A DNA stretch of 27,294 bases from JBHELG01 sp046263195 (GCA_046263195.1 JBHELG010000014.1:1-27294); one strand, 5' to 3'; numbered from the stretch's first letter, positions 11,824 to 19,787 are shown. The notes: a model not told the origin generated them from the letters alone. Program-made: numbers and translations.

Positions 11824-12735
11824 ATGGACGAGTTGCGTCCCTTGGATTCTGTCGCTGATCGCTACGATCTTGTGAGGCTCTGGCATCGTTCGTTCGCCGG
11901 ACGCTGGCCGCTGAACGTGGTCGATCTCCTGAAGGTGCTCGAATCGGCCGCCGCTCGCGATGCCACCCTGGTTGCTCTGGCCGGCGGTCGATTGATCGGC
12001 CTCGCGGCAGCAGGCATTCGTGCGGACGAGGGACAGCTGCAGGTCCTTGTGGTTGATCCTGCCGCGCGCCGCAGGGGCGTTGCGACGTTGCTGCATGCTG
12101 AGGCACTCAGCCGCCTGCGGGCAGCGGGCTGCACCCGGGCCCGCGTCGGCAACGCTCTGTGGCCCGGGATCCCGGCGACCGCGAGAGGCGCGCTCGCATT
12201 CTTCGCCAACTGTGGCTGGAGGCTGGGTCAAGAGACCTTCGACCTCGTCGGGCGTCTCCGAGACGTCCCCAGGCACCCTGCGCTGCCCGGCGATGTCGAG
12301 ATTGTCACGGCCGTCACCCCCGGTGCCGTGCGGGACCTGCTCGATTTTCAGCAGCGTGTCTTCCCCCGCTGGGCAGACGACTACCGGCGGACGGCCGAGG
12401 CAGGAGACCTCGAAGACATCGTGCTAGCCCGGGACGCATCAGGGGAAGTCCTCGGGGCGGTCCTGGTACATGGGCCTGGATCTTCGCGGTGGGAGAACAA
12501 GCGCGTGTGGCAAAAGATCCTTGGTGAAGACATGTGCGTGATCGGGGAGGTCGGGGTCTCCCCGAAGTCCCGACGCAGGGGCATCGGCCTCGCGCTCGTT
12601 GCCCAAGCGTCCCGATGGCTGAGCCGACGTGGTGGTGATTCCTGCCTCATCCACTGGACGGGACTCGTCAGCTGGTATGGAAGGCTCGGTTACGAGATCT
12701 GGGCCGAGTACCGACTTGCGGAGCTGAAGCTCTGA
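11824..12735 (+). CDS. Tandem GNAT-family N-acetyltransferase
   Basis: Protein of 303 residues with two GNAT folds that would transfer an acetyl group from acetyl-CoA to an amine; the substrate is unknown. In the first fold the CoA-binding motif A is VDPAARRRGVATLLHAEALS, after the beta strand LQVLV, and is followed by the typical late segment ALAFFANCGWR. In the second fold motif A is VSPKSRRRGIGLALVAQA, followed by SWYGRLGYEIWAEY. Two-domain acetyltransferases of this layout resemble MshD (mycothiol synthase) in architecture, but I do not see enough to claim that function. No Shine-Dalgarno is visible; GTG at 11821 immediately precedes the ATG at 11824 and either could be used, perhaps on a leaderless message. 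Confidence 0.85.
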   Translation: MDELRPLDSVADRYDLVRLWHRSFAGRWPLNVVDLLKVLESAAARDATLVALAGGRLIGLAAAGIRADEGQLQVLVVDPAARRRGVATLLHAEALSRLRAAGCTRARVGNALWPGIPATARGALAFFANCGWRLGQETFDLVGRLRDVPRHPALPGDVEIVTAVTPGAVRDLLDFQQRVFPRWADDYRRTAEAGDLEDIVLARDASGEVLGAVLVHGPGSSRWENKRVWQKILGEDMCVIGEVGVSPKSRRRGIGLALVAQASRWLSRRGGDSCLIHWTGLVSWYGRLGYEIWAEYRLAELKL

Positions 12736-12790
12736 GCCGGACCCCGACCCGTCAGAAGGAGCCGGCGGCACGACCCTTGTCCTTCCCCGG

Positions 12791-13042
12791 TCAACCGGCT
12801 TCCTCTTCCCAAGTCCAACTCGCTCGGTCACCCACATCAACCGTCGCGAGGCGGGAGGACTTCTGCCTCCGTAGCAGCGCTTCAACCTCCCCGGCGCGAT
12901 AGCGTCGATGGCCACCGAGGGTGCGGTAGGGCGTCAGCTGGCCAGCGTCGGCCCAGCGAGCGATGGTCTTCGGATGCACGCCGAAGAGGCGGGCGACCTC
13001 ACTCGGAGAGAGAAGTTTTTCGTCTCGCTCGTAGCCTGCCAC
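12791..13042 (-). CDS. BldC-like MerR-type DNA-binding protein
   Basis: An 83-residue regulator starting at GTG 13042, with GAGGTGA well placed upstream. Residues 11-57 are a winged helix-turn-helix of the MerR/excisionase type: LSPSEVARLFGVHPKTIARW, then ADAGQLTPYRTLGGHRRY and AGEVEALL. The RTLGGHRRY wing is the signature of BldC, which in Streptomyces binds direct repeats cooperatively and controls the onset of development; homologues occur widely in non-sporulating actinobacteria. Residues after about 60 form a short charged tail ending WTWEEEAG. The gene is single and faces the acetyltransferase gene, ending 55 bp from it. The excisionase fold also occurs in phage Xis, but the wing sequence favours BldC. 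Confidence 0.85.
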   Translation of the reverse strand: MAGYERDEKLLSPSEVARLFGVHPKTIARWADAGQLTPYRTLGGHRRYRAGEVEALLRRQKSSRLATVDVGDRASWTWEEEAG

Positions 13043-13819
13043 TGCGTCACCTCGTCAACGTGGTCGTGGTGCACCCGGCGGGCGTACCGAGGAGGCACCG
13101 TCACGGCTTTACAGAGACGGAGCGGATCCGTCCCGGCCTGCCTACGCTCCCTTGCGCTTCGTCTCCCAGACGATCACCTCGTCCGTATAGAGATAATCGC
13201 CCGAAGTGGACCGCCCGCCATCGGGAGGTCCTACGTAACAACTGGGCCCGGCCTACGTACCTTTTCGGGCGGCCTCGATGACGGGTACGCAGTCAACGCA
13301 CTGGCCGGGACCTCCACCCACGCGCCCTACGTGCTTCTTCTTGTGCGACGGGGCGGGGGTTGGTGGGACTCCCCGGAGGGGAGCCGATGCCCCAGAGCGG
13401 CAGAGCGCCAGAGCAGTGCGCTGCTCCTCCCCGCCCGCTCCCCTCTCTGGTCTGCCCCGCTTCGACGCGTGCGGCGCCCCCCCGTACGTCCCTACGTAAC
13501 CGGTGGCGCTGAGGCGGTGGGGACGACCTCGCTGTCGACAGTCCCTCACCAGTCGTCCTGTCCTGCCCGACAGCTCGGCCCTCGAGGAGCTGCGGGGCTC
13601 CGCCCACGCGGACTTTTTCCTTTCGTCCCCCTTCACCCGCCCCAGTCCCAATAGGCTCCCTCATCCCTCCTCATGCAGACGCTTGCCCGATTCTCACCAC
13701 TGAACCTATGGAGCCCCTCGCAGGGCTTGTCTCCGTCACGTTCTTCTGCCCCCCCGCTAGAATGAGGTTTCGAGCGATATAGGGCAGAGAGGAAGGTGCT
13801 TCTCGGCGGAAGGTGCGTC
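13043..13819. other. 777-bp gap with repeated TACGT motifs; no gene seen
   Basis: Long spacer upstream of the BldC-like gene (-) and the small unknown gene (+). Open frames on both strands exist but read as low-complexity Arg/Pro/Ser translations of GC-rich DNA and have no family resemblance. The motif CCTACGTA/G occurs at 13230, 13252, 13326 and 13491, and a further TACGT lies at 13485. I looked for tRNA, tmRNA, RNase P RNA and SRP RNA signatures and saw none. A promoter for the gene at 13820 probably lies at its right end. Confidence 0.45.
13758..13763 (+). promoter_or_regulatory. Candidate -10 box (TAGAAT)
   Basis: TAGAAT matches the TAnnnT actinobacterial -10 pattern and would start a transcript near 13770, about 50 nt before the ATG at 13820. 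No clear -35 box is seen, so this is tentative. Confidence 0.3.
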
Positions 13820-14068
13820 ATGAAGGGCGACAAGGTGGAGGTCATGATCGATGCTGGTGATGGCGTCCGCGTATACGAACTTGTCGCCCGTCGCGCCGGT
13901 CGTCGGGTAGAGATATCGAGCGGACGTGGCATCGTCGAAGTCACAGAGGTGACTCGGACCGGTCAACCCGTCAGGACAGCTCGTTTCATGGCCACTCGCG
14001 TCGTAGCCATAGTCGAACATCCGGCCAGCGAGGAGCCTTCGACGAACGATCCTTCACCTCAAGGCTGA
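13820..14068 (+). CDS. Small conserved-looking hypothetical protein (82 aa)
   Basis: The ATG at 13820 follows GGAAGGTGCGTC; the frame is also open 24 bp further upstream, but this start gives the more compact product. The protein starts MKGDKVEVMIDAGDGVRVYE and is rich in alternating hydrophobic and charged residues (RVEISSGRGIVEVTEVTRT), predicting a small beta-rich domain, followed by ARFMATRVVAIVEHP and a disordered Pro/Ser tail. Its tidy beta pattern and low Pro/Arg bias in the core look like a real protein. I do not recognise a family or function. It converges on the mannosyltransferase gene, with 45 bp between their stops. Confidence 0.6.
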   Translation: MKGDKVEVMIDAGDGVRVYELVARRAGRRVEISSGRGIVEVTEVTRTGQPVRTARFMATRVVAIVEHPASEEPSTNDPSPQG

Positions 14069-14113
14069 CCAGACGGCCGGTCCCTCCTCCTCGCGTGACA
14101 GCCTTGGCGCTCC

Positions 14114-15256
14114 TCAGAAAAACCACAGTCCATGGGTGAAGACGATTACCCCTACGGCTGCCACTGGTGCCATGATCAGCAACACGACGTTGTGCGATCG
14201 CTCTGATCGTGTCGCTTCCGCCATCAGTATCACAATAGGGAAGAAAGTCAGTAGCATTCGTGGTGTCGCGAAATAGAAACCAGAGGTCGCATAGCCTGCA
14301 AGAGTCCCGCCCATGAATCCCACATAGCCCCACTCCCGCCGCCGCAGATACACAACGATGATTGCTGTTGCAGCGACTACGGCTATGATCTCTCCGCGCC
14401 AGGCATAAGCCCATGCAGCCGAATGTGTGGCACCGACCATATCGTGCCACGTGGCTTGGAAAGTGGTGATCGGATCAGTCGGACGCCGGTGCCAGGCGCG
14501 TAGAGCGATGAGGAAGTGCAGGGGATGCCCCATTCGTCGCCACAGAAAGCCGGCGTAGACGAGCAGCGGTATGCTGGCGAGTGCCAGCGCTCCGAGATGC
14601 GCCAGGCGTTGTCTCCAGGCCAGTCTCTGCCGTAGCCCCTCCAGGAAGAGTCCGAACAGGAGGGTGACCCCGGTCAGACGTGCTCCCACTGCTATTGCCG
14701 CTGGCAAGACGACCGCCCCCCAGCGTGCGCGGCGGGCATAGTAGAAGGCTGGGATTGCTCCCGCTAAGAGGAGCGTGTCTCCGTACGGTGCTACCAGGAA
14801 GACCGCCGTGGGGAAGAACGCCAGATAGGTGCAGGCCCGCCATCCGGATTCCTCACCCACCTCCTCCTCGACTAGCCGGTGCAGATAGGCGAGAGCGACG
14901 AGAGACGCAACAGCAGCGACGACCAACCCGGCCACCGTCGCGTCCAGGCCGAAGAGCATCAAAGGCCTGAGAGTCAAGGGCAACAGAGGAAAGTATGCGG
15001 TGTTCCACCACCTCTCGCCATACCCGTTATAGGCGATATCGATGTAGTGCGACGCGTCCCATTGGTTCCACATGCTGGCTACTGGTTCAGTTTGCGTGCT
15101 CCATGGCGGGCCACGTAGTTCGCCCAAGAACGCCCCGGCGAGATACGCAACAAGAAGAAACACGAAGCGTGTCACAAGTACGAGTGTCAGAGCGTCAGTC
15201 CAAGCCGTTACTCGGCCGTCGTTCCGCCATCTGCTCGGGATCGGTCCACACCGCAC
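14114..15256 (-). CDS. PIG-V-like integral membrane mannosyltransferase
   Basis: Polytopic membrane protein of 380 residues with about nine hydrophobic segments. The first extracytoplasmic loop carries the family motif WNQWDASHYIDIAYNGYG, containing the Asp expected to act in the active site of GT-C type, lipid-phosphate-sugar-dependent glycosyltransferases related to eukaryotic PIG-V (GPI mannosyltransferase 2). Further family features are AYFPLLPL, LAFFPTAVFLVAPYGD and, late, YFATPRMLLTFFP. In actinobacteria such enzymes use polyprenyl-phosphate-mannose to extend glycolipids or glycoproteins; the acceptor here is unknown. The GTG at 15256 has no clear Shine-Dalgarno and the first 20 residues are polar, so the true start may be further in. 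Confidence 0.85.
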   Translation of the reverse strand: MRCGPIPSRWRNDGRVTAWTDALTLVLVTRFVFLLVAYLAGAFLGELRGPPWSTQTEPVASMWNQWDASHYIDIAYNGYGERWWNTAYFPLLPLTLRPLMLFGLDATVAGLVVAAVASLVALAYLHRLVEEEVGEESGWRACTYLAFFPTAVFLVAPYGDTLLLAGAIPAFYYARRARWGAVVLPAAIAVGARLTGVTLLFGLFLEGLRQRLAWRQRLAHLGALALASIPLLVYAGFLWRRMGHPLHFLIALRAWHRRPTDPITTFQATWHDMVGATHSAAWAYAWRGEIIAVVAATAIIVVYLRRREWGYVGFMGGTLAGYATSGFYFATPRMLLTFFPIVILMAEATRSERSHNVVLLIMAPVAAVGVIVFTHGLWFF

Positions 15257-16050
15257 GGTTGTGACCCCATCCTGCCCGCCTAATACGCGGAACGAGTCGC
15301 ATGCTTCATGCGCATGGAGAACAGGGGAAGCTCACGACGCACTCTACAAGCCTCGGGACACGTGCCGGTTTCAACAGAGGGCCGGTGCGGTCCCGCGGAC
15401 TGAGGTGTCAGCTGAAAGTGCTGCCCATCGTGCGTCGCGACCACGCGGATGAGACGAGCAGGAGCAGGAGTAGCCGACCCCACGGCGTCTTCTCTGCCCG
15501 CCGCGGAGTTCCGATGTGACGCGTAGGTTGACGGCGAGTCTGTGAGGCAGGGACCTCCACCCAGCAGTCACACGGGGGTCAAGTAGACGTCGGCCCCTTC
15601 CAGCGGGTCTTGACCCCGGGTGTCCCCACGCCCTTCCTCGCATCCCCGAAGCCAGCGGTGCCCGTAGCCGTGCGGACCTTCCGCCCTGTCTGAATTGCCG
15701 CAACTCCCAGTCCTCAGACCACGAGCCCTACTTGAGGGTGAACCTTTTCCACAGGCTTATCGACAGGCAGTGGAAAAGTGTGGGTGACTGGAAGGCTCTA
15801 GGGAGGCTTGCGGTCGGCACCGCTGTCGCGAGAGCGAATCGGGGACAGCGTGAGGCTGGACAAAGAACGGGCCGAGAGCCACGAGGTCAGGCTCGGCCAC
15901 GGGTGCAGGAGGAACCCAGCCAGGGTGTGGTCGGTCGCATCGGTTCGCGCGAACCAGTGAAGACGGCTACCACTCGGTCGTGTACCGTGTCCGCCACCTC
16001 AGTTCCCCGCGTGCCTTCACGTCTGACGGCGGATGATGGATGGGTTCCCG
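15257..16050. other. 794-bp gap with DnaA-box-like cluster and inverted repeats
   Basis: No gene is supported. The left part holds a 9-bp perfect inverted repeat GGGGTCAAG (15575-15583) / CTTGACCCC (15609-15617). The middle holds the AT-richer segment at 15743-15780 with DnaA-box-like 9-mers. The right part leads into tRNA-Ala and should carry its promoter. The minus-strand open frame entering from the tRNA side is a known type of artefact of reading through a tRNA gene. Confidence 0.45.
15744..15778. repeat. DnaA-box-like cluster inside a 9-bp inverted repeat
   Basis: CTTTTCCAC (15744-15752) is matched by GTGGAAAAG (15770-15778). TTTTCCACA at 15746 fits the relaxed DnaA box TTWTNCACA exactly. 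TTATCGACA at 15757 differs from TTATCCACA by one base. The reverse strand at 15769-15777 reads TTTTCCACT. Such clusters mark replication origins or DnaA-regulated promoters; three sites are few for a full origin. Confidence 0.35.
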
Positions 16051-16126
16051 GGGCCCGTAGCTCAGCTGGCAGAGCGCCTGCTTTGCAAGCAGGAAGTCGT
16101 CGGTTCGAATCCGATCGGGTCCACCA
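16051..16126 (+). tRNA. tRNA-Ala (anticodon TGC)
   Basis: A complete 76-nt cloverleaf. Acceptor GGGCCCG pairs with CGGGTCC and includes the G3:U70 wobble that identifies alanine tRNAs. The D arm is GCTC/GAGC, the anticodon stem CCTGC/GCAGG with loop TTTGCAA (anticodon TGC), and the T arm has GGTTCGAATCC. Discriminator A and CCA are encoded (ACCA, 16123-16126). It is transcribed towards the convergent nuclease-like gene. Confidence 0.98.
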
Positions 16127-16207
16127 ACCTGGTCGATCGGCCTCTTCTGGCCGACACCTGGAGTTGAGCGCTCAGATCTGACCCTGCCCAGGTGGTGGGT
16201 GAGCGCG

Positions 16208-16786
16208 TCAAGCCTTGGGAGCTGCTGGTGCCGGAACCCCGGGTGGCGGTGGCGTAGCGTCATAGTCGCATGGAGGACCCCACATGCCACGGTTGGCTGT
16301 CTTGGCCTCGGTCTCAGCAACGCGCAGCCGCTCGACGAAAATCTGAGGCACGGCGCGGGCCTGTCCTTCACGTACCGCCAGCTCGTTGTAGAGGACTCCC
16401 GACTCCAGCCAGACATAGGCGGTGATTTTTCCGTCGGCTCCAGGCTGTCCCTCGGGCATGACGTAGACCGTCGAGCCGGTCGGCAGAACTCCCTCGGCGA
16501 AGCGAGCCGCTTCCGCACCCCAGCATTCGGGCGGAAGACCGGCAGACGGAGCTTCCGGAGCGTCCATCTCGCGCAACTGGATCTCCTGCCCTGGTCCGGA
16601 GCCCAGCACGTCTCCGGGCTCCTTGACGTCCAAGACGACGGTGTCGGCGTCGACTATCCGTTCGACGACCGCGATCTGCGAGCCGTACGGCCTGTCGTCG
16701 CGCTCCTCCTTGGGCTCCGCAGATCCGCAGGCAGAAACCAGGAGGGCCAGCAACGCGAGCCAGGCCAGGGTCGAACGCTTCCACAC
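16208..16786 (-). CDS. Lipoprotein with a degenerate staphylococcal-nuclease (thermonuclease) domain
   Basis: A 192-residue lipoprotein. I chose GTG 16786 because AAAGGA lies six bases upstream; GTG 16801 is an alternative. The signal ends in lipobox LVSAC (Cys20). Residues 36-170 align with the SNase fold: VDADTVVL (Asp46, Asp48, Thr49), then QLREMDAPEAP with the metal-site Asp75 and the Glu78 equivalent of nuclease Glu43, ECWG, AYVWLESG, VREGQARAV and NRGMWGPPC. In nuclease, Arg35 and Arg87 bind the phosphate. Here the aligned positions are Gln70 and Lys120. The calcium-type acidic residues remain, so the domain may bind nucleic acid or another ligand without efficient cleavage. A Pro/Ala tail ends the protein. 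Alignment is by eye. Confidence 0.82.
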   Translation of the reverse strand: MWKRSTLAWLALLALLVSACGSAEPKEERDDRPYGSQIAVVERIVDADTVVLDVKEPGDVLGSGPGQEIQLREMDAPEAPSAGLPPECWGAEAARFAEGVLPTGSTVYVMPEGQPGADGKITAYVWLESGVLYNELAVREGQARAVPQIFVERLRVAETEAKTANRGMWGPPCDYDATPPPPGVPAPAAPKA

Positions 16787-17025
16787 TCGTCGTCCTTTCA
16801 CTTTGCGCCGCCCGCCGCTCGCCCGGATTCTCTCGGGCGCTCTCTGCGGGAACTCGCAATCTCCACAGCCGCTAGCGCCGGCCGGCCTCTCGAAGAGGCG
16901 CGTGTGGACGGCCGCTGACGCACCGGTGATGTCAACGACGAAGGGGGGACCGAGGTGGCGCGCGGATATTTTTGCGCCGCTCCCGGCGCGCGGGCTGCCG
17001 GTACGGCACGACCGATCGAGGAGGA

Positions 17026-18441
17026 TCAGCCCTCGTTCGGCGGAAGGTGAGTCGTACCACCGAGTGCAAGAACTTCGGCTGCCTCCCCCATCATCTCCGA
17101 CAGGGTGGGATGCGGGTGCACCGACAGGCTCACGTCTCGCGCCACCGCGCCCATCTCCACTGCGAGCACACCTTCCGCGATCATCGCCTCGGCACGCCGA
17201 CCGACTATGCCCCAACCGAGCACACGTTGTGTCTCTGGCTCGATGATGAGCTTCGTAAGCCCCTCCTGGGCGCCCATCGTCTTCGCCCGCCCCGATGCTC
17301 GCCAGGGAAAGTGCGCCACCTCGATCTCACGCCCATCCGATACCGCCTGTTGTTCGGTCAGCCCGCACCAGGCGATCGCAGGATCGGTGTACACGACGGC
17401 AGGCACCGCCCGCACGTCGTAGGCGGCCGGCTCCCCGGCGATGACCTCGGCTGCCACGATCCCCTCACGCATGGCCTCGTGCGCGAGAAGCATGCCGCCG
17501 TTCACGTCCCCAATGGCGTAGATCCGCTCGTCGCCTGTCCGTCGCCGCTCGTCAACGGTCAGGAAGCCGTCCTCGTCGACTTCGATCTCGGTGTTCTCGA
17601 GGCCGAGGTTGTCGGAGTTCGGCTGGCGACCCATGGCAACAAGGACGCGGTCGAACGTCGTCTCCTCGGGCGCCTCGTCACCCTCGAAGGTCACCTCCAT
17701 GCCCTCGTCGCTTTCTTTGACCTCGGTCACCTTCGTGTTCAGGTGGACCCCGGCGAACAGCGTCTGCACCCGATTGGCCAGGGGCTCGACGAGGTCGGCG
17801 TCGGCGTTCGGCATGAGACGGTCGACCATCTCGACGAGGGTCACCCGGCTACCGAGCGACGCATAGACGCTGCCCATCTCCAGGCCGATGTAGCCCCCGC
17901 CGACGACGAGCAGCCGCTCGGGTACGTCCGGCAGGTCGAGCGCCCCGTCCGAGGACATGATGCGTCCGCCGAACTCCGTACCCGGCAAGGGGGTCGGCCG
18001 TGACCCCGTCGCCACGATGCCGTACTGGTACTCGATGAATCCCACGTCCTCGACGTGCACCCGCCGGGACGCGTCGAAACGTGCCCGCCCTTCGACGACG
18101 CGCACGCCCCGTTTCTCGGCGATCTGCTCGAGCCCGGTCACGAGCTCGTCGACGACCTTGTCCTTCCACGTGCGCACACCGTCGAGGTCGATCTCCGGCT
18201 CGCCGAACTTCACCCCCATGCCGCCGGCTTCCTCTGCCTGGTGGAGTACCTCGGCGAGGTGCAGCAAGGCCTTGGAGGGGATGCACCCCCGCTGCAGGCA
18301 GACCCCGCCCAACCGAGACTCCTCGGTCACGAGCGTCACGTCCAAGCCAAGGTCGGCGACCCGGAACGCCGCCGCGTAGCCGCCGGGTCCCCCCCCGATG
18401 ACGACGACATCAGTCCGTTCCGGCAGGTCGCCCATGACCAT
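17026..18441 (-). CDS. lpdA: Dihydrolipoyl dehydrogenase (E3)
   Basis: FAD flavoprotein of 471 residues that reoxidises dihydrolipoyl groups of the E2 subunit with NAD+. The ATG at 18441 has AAGGAGG six bases upstream. The FAD-binding GGGPGG is at 16-21, the redox disulfide is Cys48/Cys53 in GGVCLQRGCIPSK, the NAD-binding VVGGGYIGLEMG is near residue 185, GDVNGGMLLAHEA binds FAD, and the C-terminal interface motif HPHPTLSEMM carries the active-site His444/Glu449 pair. All catalytic residues are present. It is the last gene of the E1alpha-E1beta-E2-E3 operon and starts 12 bp after the E2 stop. The GGVCLQRGC form of the redox motif, rather than GGTCLNVGC, is seen in a sizeable subgroup of the family. 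Confidence 0.96.
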   Translation of the reverse strand: MVMGDLPERTDVVVIGGGPGGYAAAFRVADLGLDVTLVTEESRLGGVCLQRGCIPSKALLHLAEVLHQAEEAGGMGVKFGEPEIDLDGVRTWKDKVVDELVTGLEQIAEKRGVRVVEGRARFDASRRVHVEDVGFIEYQYGIVATGSRPTPLPGTEFGGRIMSSDGALDLPDVPERLLVVGGGYIGLEMGSVYASLGSRVTLVEMVDRLMPNADADLVEPLANRVQTLFAGVHLNTKVTEVKESDEGMEVTFEGDEAPEETTFDRVLVAMGRQPNSDNLGLENTEIEVDEDGFLTVDERRRTGDERIYAIGDVNGGMLLAHEAMREGIVAAEVIAGEPAAYDVRAVPAVVYTDPAIAWCGLTEQQAVSDGREIEVAHFPWRASGRAKTMGAQEGLTKLIIEPETQRVLGWGIVGRRAEAMIAEGVLAVEMGAVARDVSLSVHPHPTLSEMMGEAAEVLALGGTTHLPPNEG

Positions 18442-18453
18442 TGCTGGCCTCCT

Positions 18454-19779
18454 TCACACCCGCAGCAGGAAGGTCTCGGGTTCTTCGAGCATCTCCGCCA
18501 GGAAACGGACGAAGCGGGCCGCATCGGCGCCGTCGATGATGCGGTGGTCGAACGACAGCGACAGCGGCAGCTTCAGCCGTGGCACGAGCTCGTGGCTGTC
18601 GAGCTCGCCTTCGACAGCCGCCTCGAGCTGGGCCCGACCCAGCCCGAGGATGGCTACCTCGGGAAAGTTGATGATCGGGGTGAAGAAGATGCCTCCGATG
18701 GGGCCGGTGTTCGTAATGGTGAACGTCCCGCCCTGGAGGTCCTCGTTGCCGAGCTCCCGCGCCCGGGCCTGATCGGTGAGGCGGCTGACCTCTTGGGCGA
18801 GCTCATGGACCGGGAGTCGGTCGACGTCCCTCACGACGGGGACGAGGAGCCCGTCCTCCGTAGCCATTGCGACTCCGAGGTTGTAGTAGTGCTTCACAAC
18901 GATCTCACCCGACTCGACGTCGAGCGTCGCGTTGAAGAAGGGAAACTCCTTCAGAGCGGAGACCGTCGCCTTCATGACGAGGATCATGAGGGTGACGTTC
19001 GCGTCGGTCCTCTCCGACTGCTCGTGGCGGAACGCCTCGAGTTGGGTGACGTCCGCCATGTCGTGGTGGGTGACGTGGGGGATCTGAGACCACGACATCG
19101 TCATGTGCTCGGCGGTGGCACGCCGGACGCCCCGGAGCGGCACCCGCTCGACCTCGCCCCAGCGCGAGAAGTCCGGCAGCTCCGGTGCTTCGGCAACGAG
19201 CGGTTCGGCTTCCGTAACCTCCTCTTCCTCCTCGGCCTCCGCCTCGGCTGCCGGAGATTCCTCGGCTGCCGCCCGCACGTCCTCGGCGGTAACCCGCCCG
19301 TCCGGACCACTGGGTTCCACCGCCTGGAGGTCTACGTCGAGCTCACGGGCGAGACGACGAGTGGCGGGCGACGCGGGCACCGGGCCGTCCTCCCCGCCTC
19401 CGGCCCGAGCTGACGCCGGCTCCTCGACTTCCGCCTCCTCTTCCTCCTCGGCCTCCGCCTCGACCTCCTCTTCCTCCTCGGCCTCGACCTCCTCTTCCTC
19501 CTCGGCCTCGGCCTCCTCTTCCTCCTCGGCCTCTGGGGCCTCGCCGTCGGCGAACGTCACGAGCACCGATCCGACTTCGACGACCTGGCCGGCCTCGACC
19601 TCGACGGTTGCGATCTCGCCGCTATGGGGCGAGGGCAGTTCGTTCGTTGCCTTGTCGGTTTCGATCGTTACGAGAAGGTCGCCCTCCTCGACCTCGTCAC
19701 CGGGCGAGACATGGACTTCGACGATTTCGGCCTCGCTGATCCCCTCGCCGGGGTCCCCCATCTTGAACTCGCGTGGCAT
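18454..19779 (-). CDS. pdhC: 2-oxoacid dehydrogenase E2 (dihydrolipoyl acyltransferase) with acidic repeat linkers
   Basis: Core acyltransferase of 441 residues. Residues 1-80 form one lipoyl domain with the modified Lys43 in IETDKAT. An acidic linker (about 82-120, mostly Glu/Ala/Val) follows, then the subunit-binding domain (about 133-172: SPATRRLARELDVDLQAV, GPDGRVTAEDV), a second Glu-rich linker, and the catalytic domain from about 210 to the end with SLSFDHRIIDG (His412, Asp416). It moves an acyl group from E1 via lipoyl-lysine to CoA. One lipoyl domain is usual for many bacterial pyruvate or branched-chain complexes, and the sequence does not fix which substrate. The linkers are normally Ala/Pro rich; here they are built from a 24-bp DNA repeat. 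It starts 8 bp after the E1beta stop. Confidence 0.95.
   Translation of the reverse strand: MPREFKMGDPGEGISEAEIVEVHVSPGDEVEEGDLLVTIETDKATNELPSPHSGEIATVEVEAGQVVEVGSVLVTFADGEAPEAEEEEEAEAEEEEEVEAEEEEEVEAEAEEEEEAEVEEPASARAGGGEDGPVPASPATRRLARELDVDLQAVEPSGPDGRVTAEDVRAAAEESPAAEAEAEEEEEVTEAEPLVAEAPELPDFSRWGEVERVPLRGVRRATAEHMTMSWSQIPHVTHHDMADVTQLEAFRHEQSERTDANVTLMILVMKATVSALKEFPFFNATLDVESGEIVVKHYYNLGVAMATEDGLLVPVVRDVDRLPVHELAQEVSRLTDQARARELGNEDLQGGTFTITNTGPIGGIFFTPIINFPEVAILGLGRAQLEAAVEGELDSHELVPRLKLPLSLSFDHRIIDGADAARFVRFLAEMLEEPETFLLRV
19434..19535. repeat. 24-bp tandem repeat coding the acidic E2 linker
   Basis: Near-identical copies begin at 19434, 19464, 19488 and 19512 (core CCTCCTCTTCCTCCTCGGCC on the plus strand); the first is followed by a 6-bp extra. 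A fifth copy begins at 19218 in the second linker of the same gene. Read on the minus strand the unit encodes runs of Glu with Ala and Val. All length changes keep the frame. Confidence 0.9.
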
Positions 19780-19787
19780 GGCTTACC

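Noticed and set aside
13253..13664. Overlapping minus-strand frames in the 777-bp gap, and a search there for RNase P RNA or tmRNA
   Set aside because: The frames have low-complexity composition and no start signals. A GGAAAAAGTCC stretch on the minus strand superficially recalled RNase P RNA, but the conserved core around it is missing.
15967..16518. Minus-strand open frame with a segment like PDRIRTDDFLLAKQ
   Set aside because: This is the antisense translation of tRNA-Ala at 16051-16126, a well-known false protein that recurs in databases. It also overlaps the nuclease-like gene in another frame.
16964..16990. Hairpin-like GCGCC...GGCGC next to a T-run, considered as a terminator of the E3 gene
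   Set aside because: The T-run lies before the stem on the plus strand and becomes an A-run after the stem on the minus strand, so it cannot be an intrinsic terminator for either direction.
18055..19413. 452-codon plus-strand open frame
   Set aside because: A shadow opposite the E2 and E3 genes, which have every catalytic motif.
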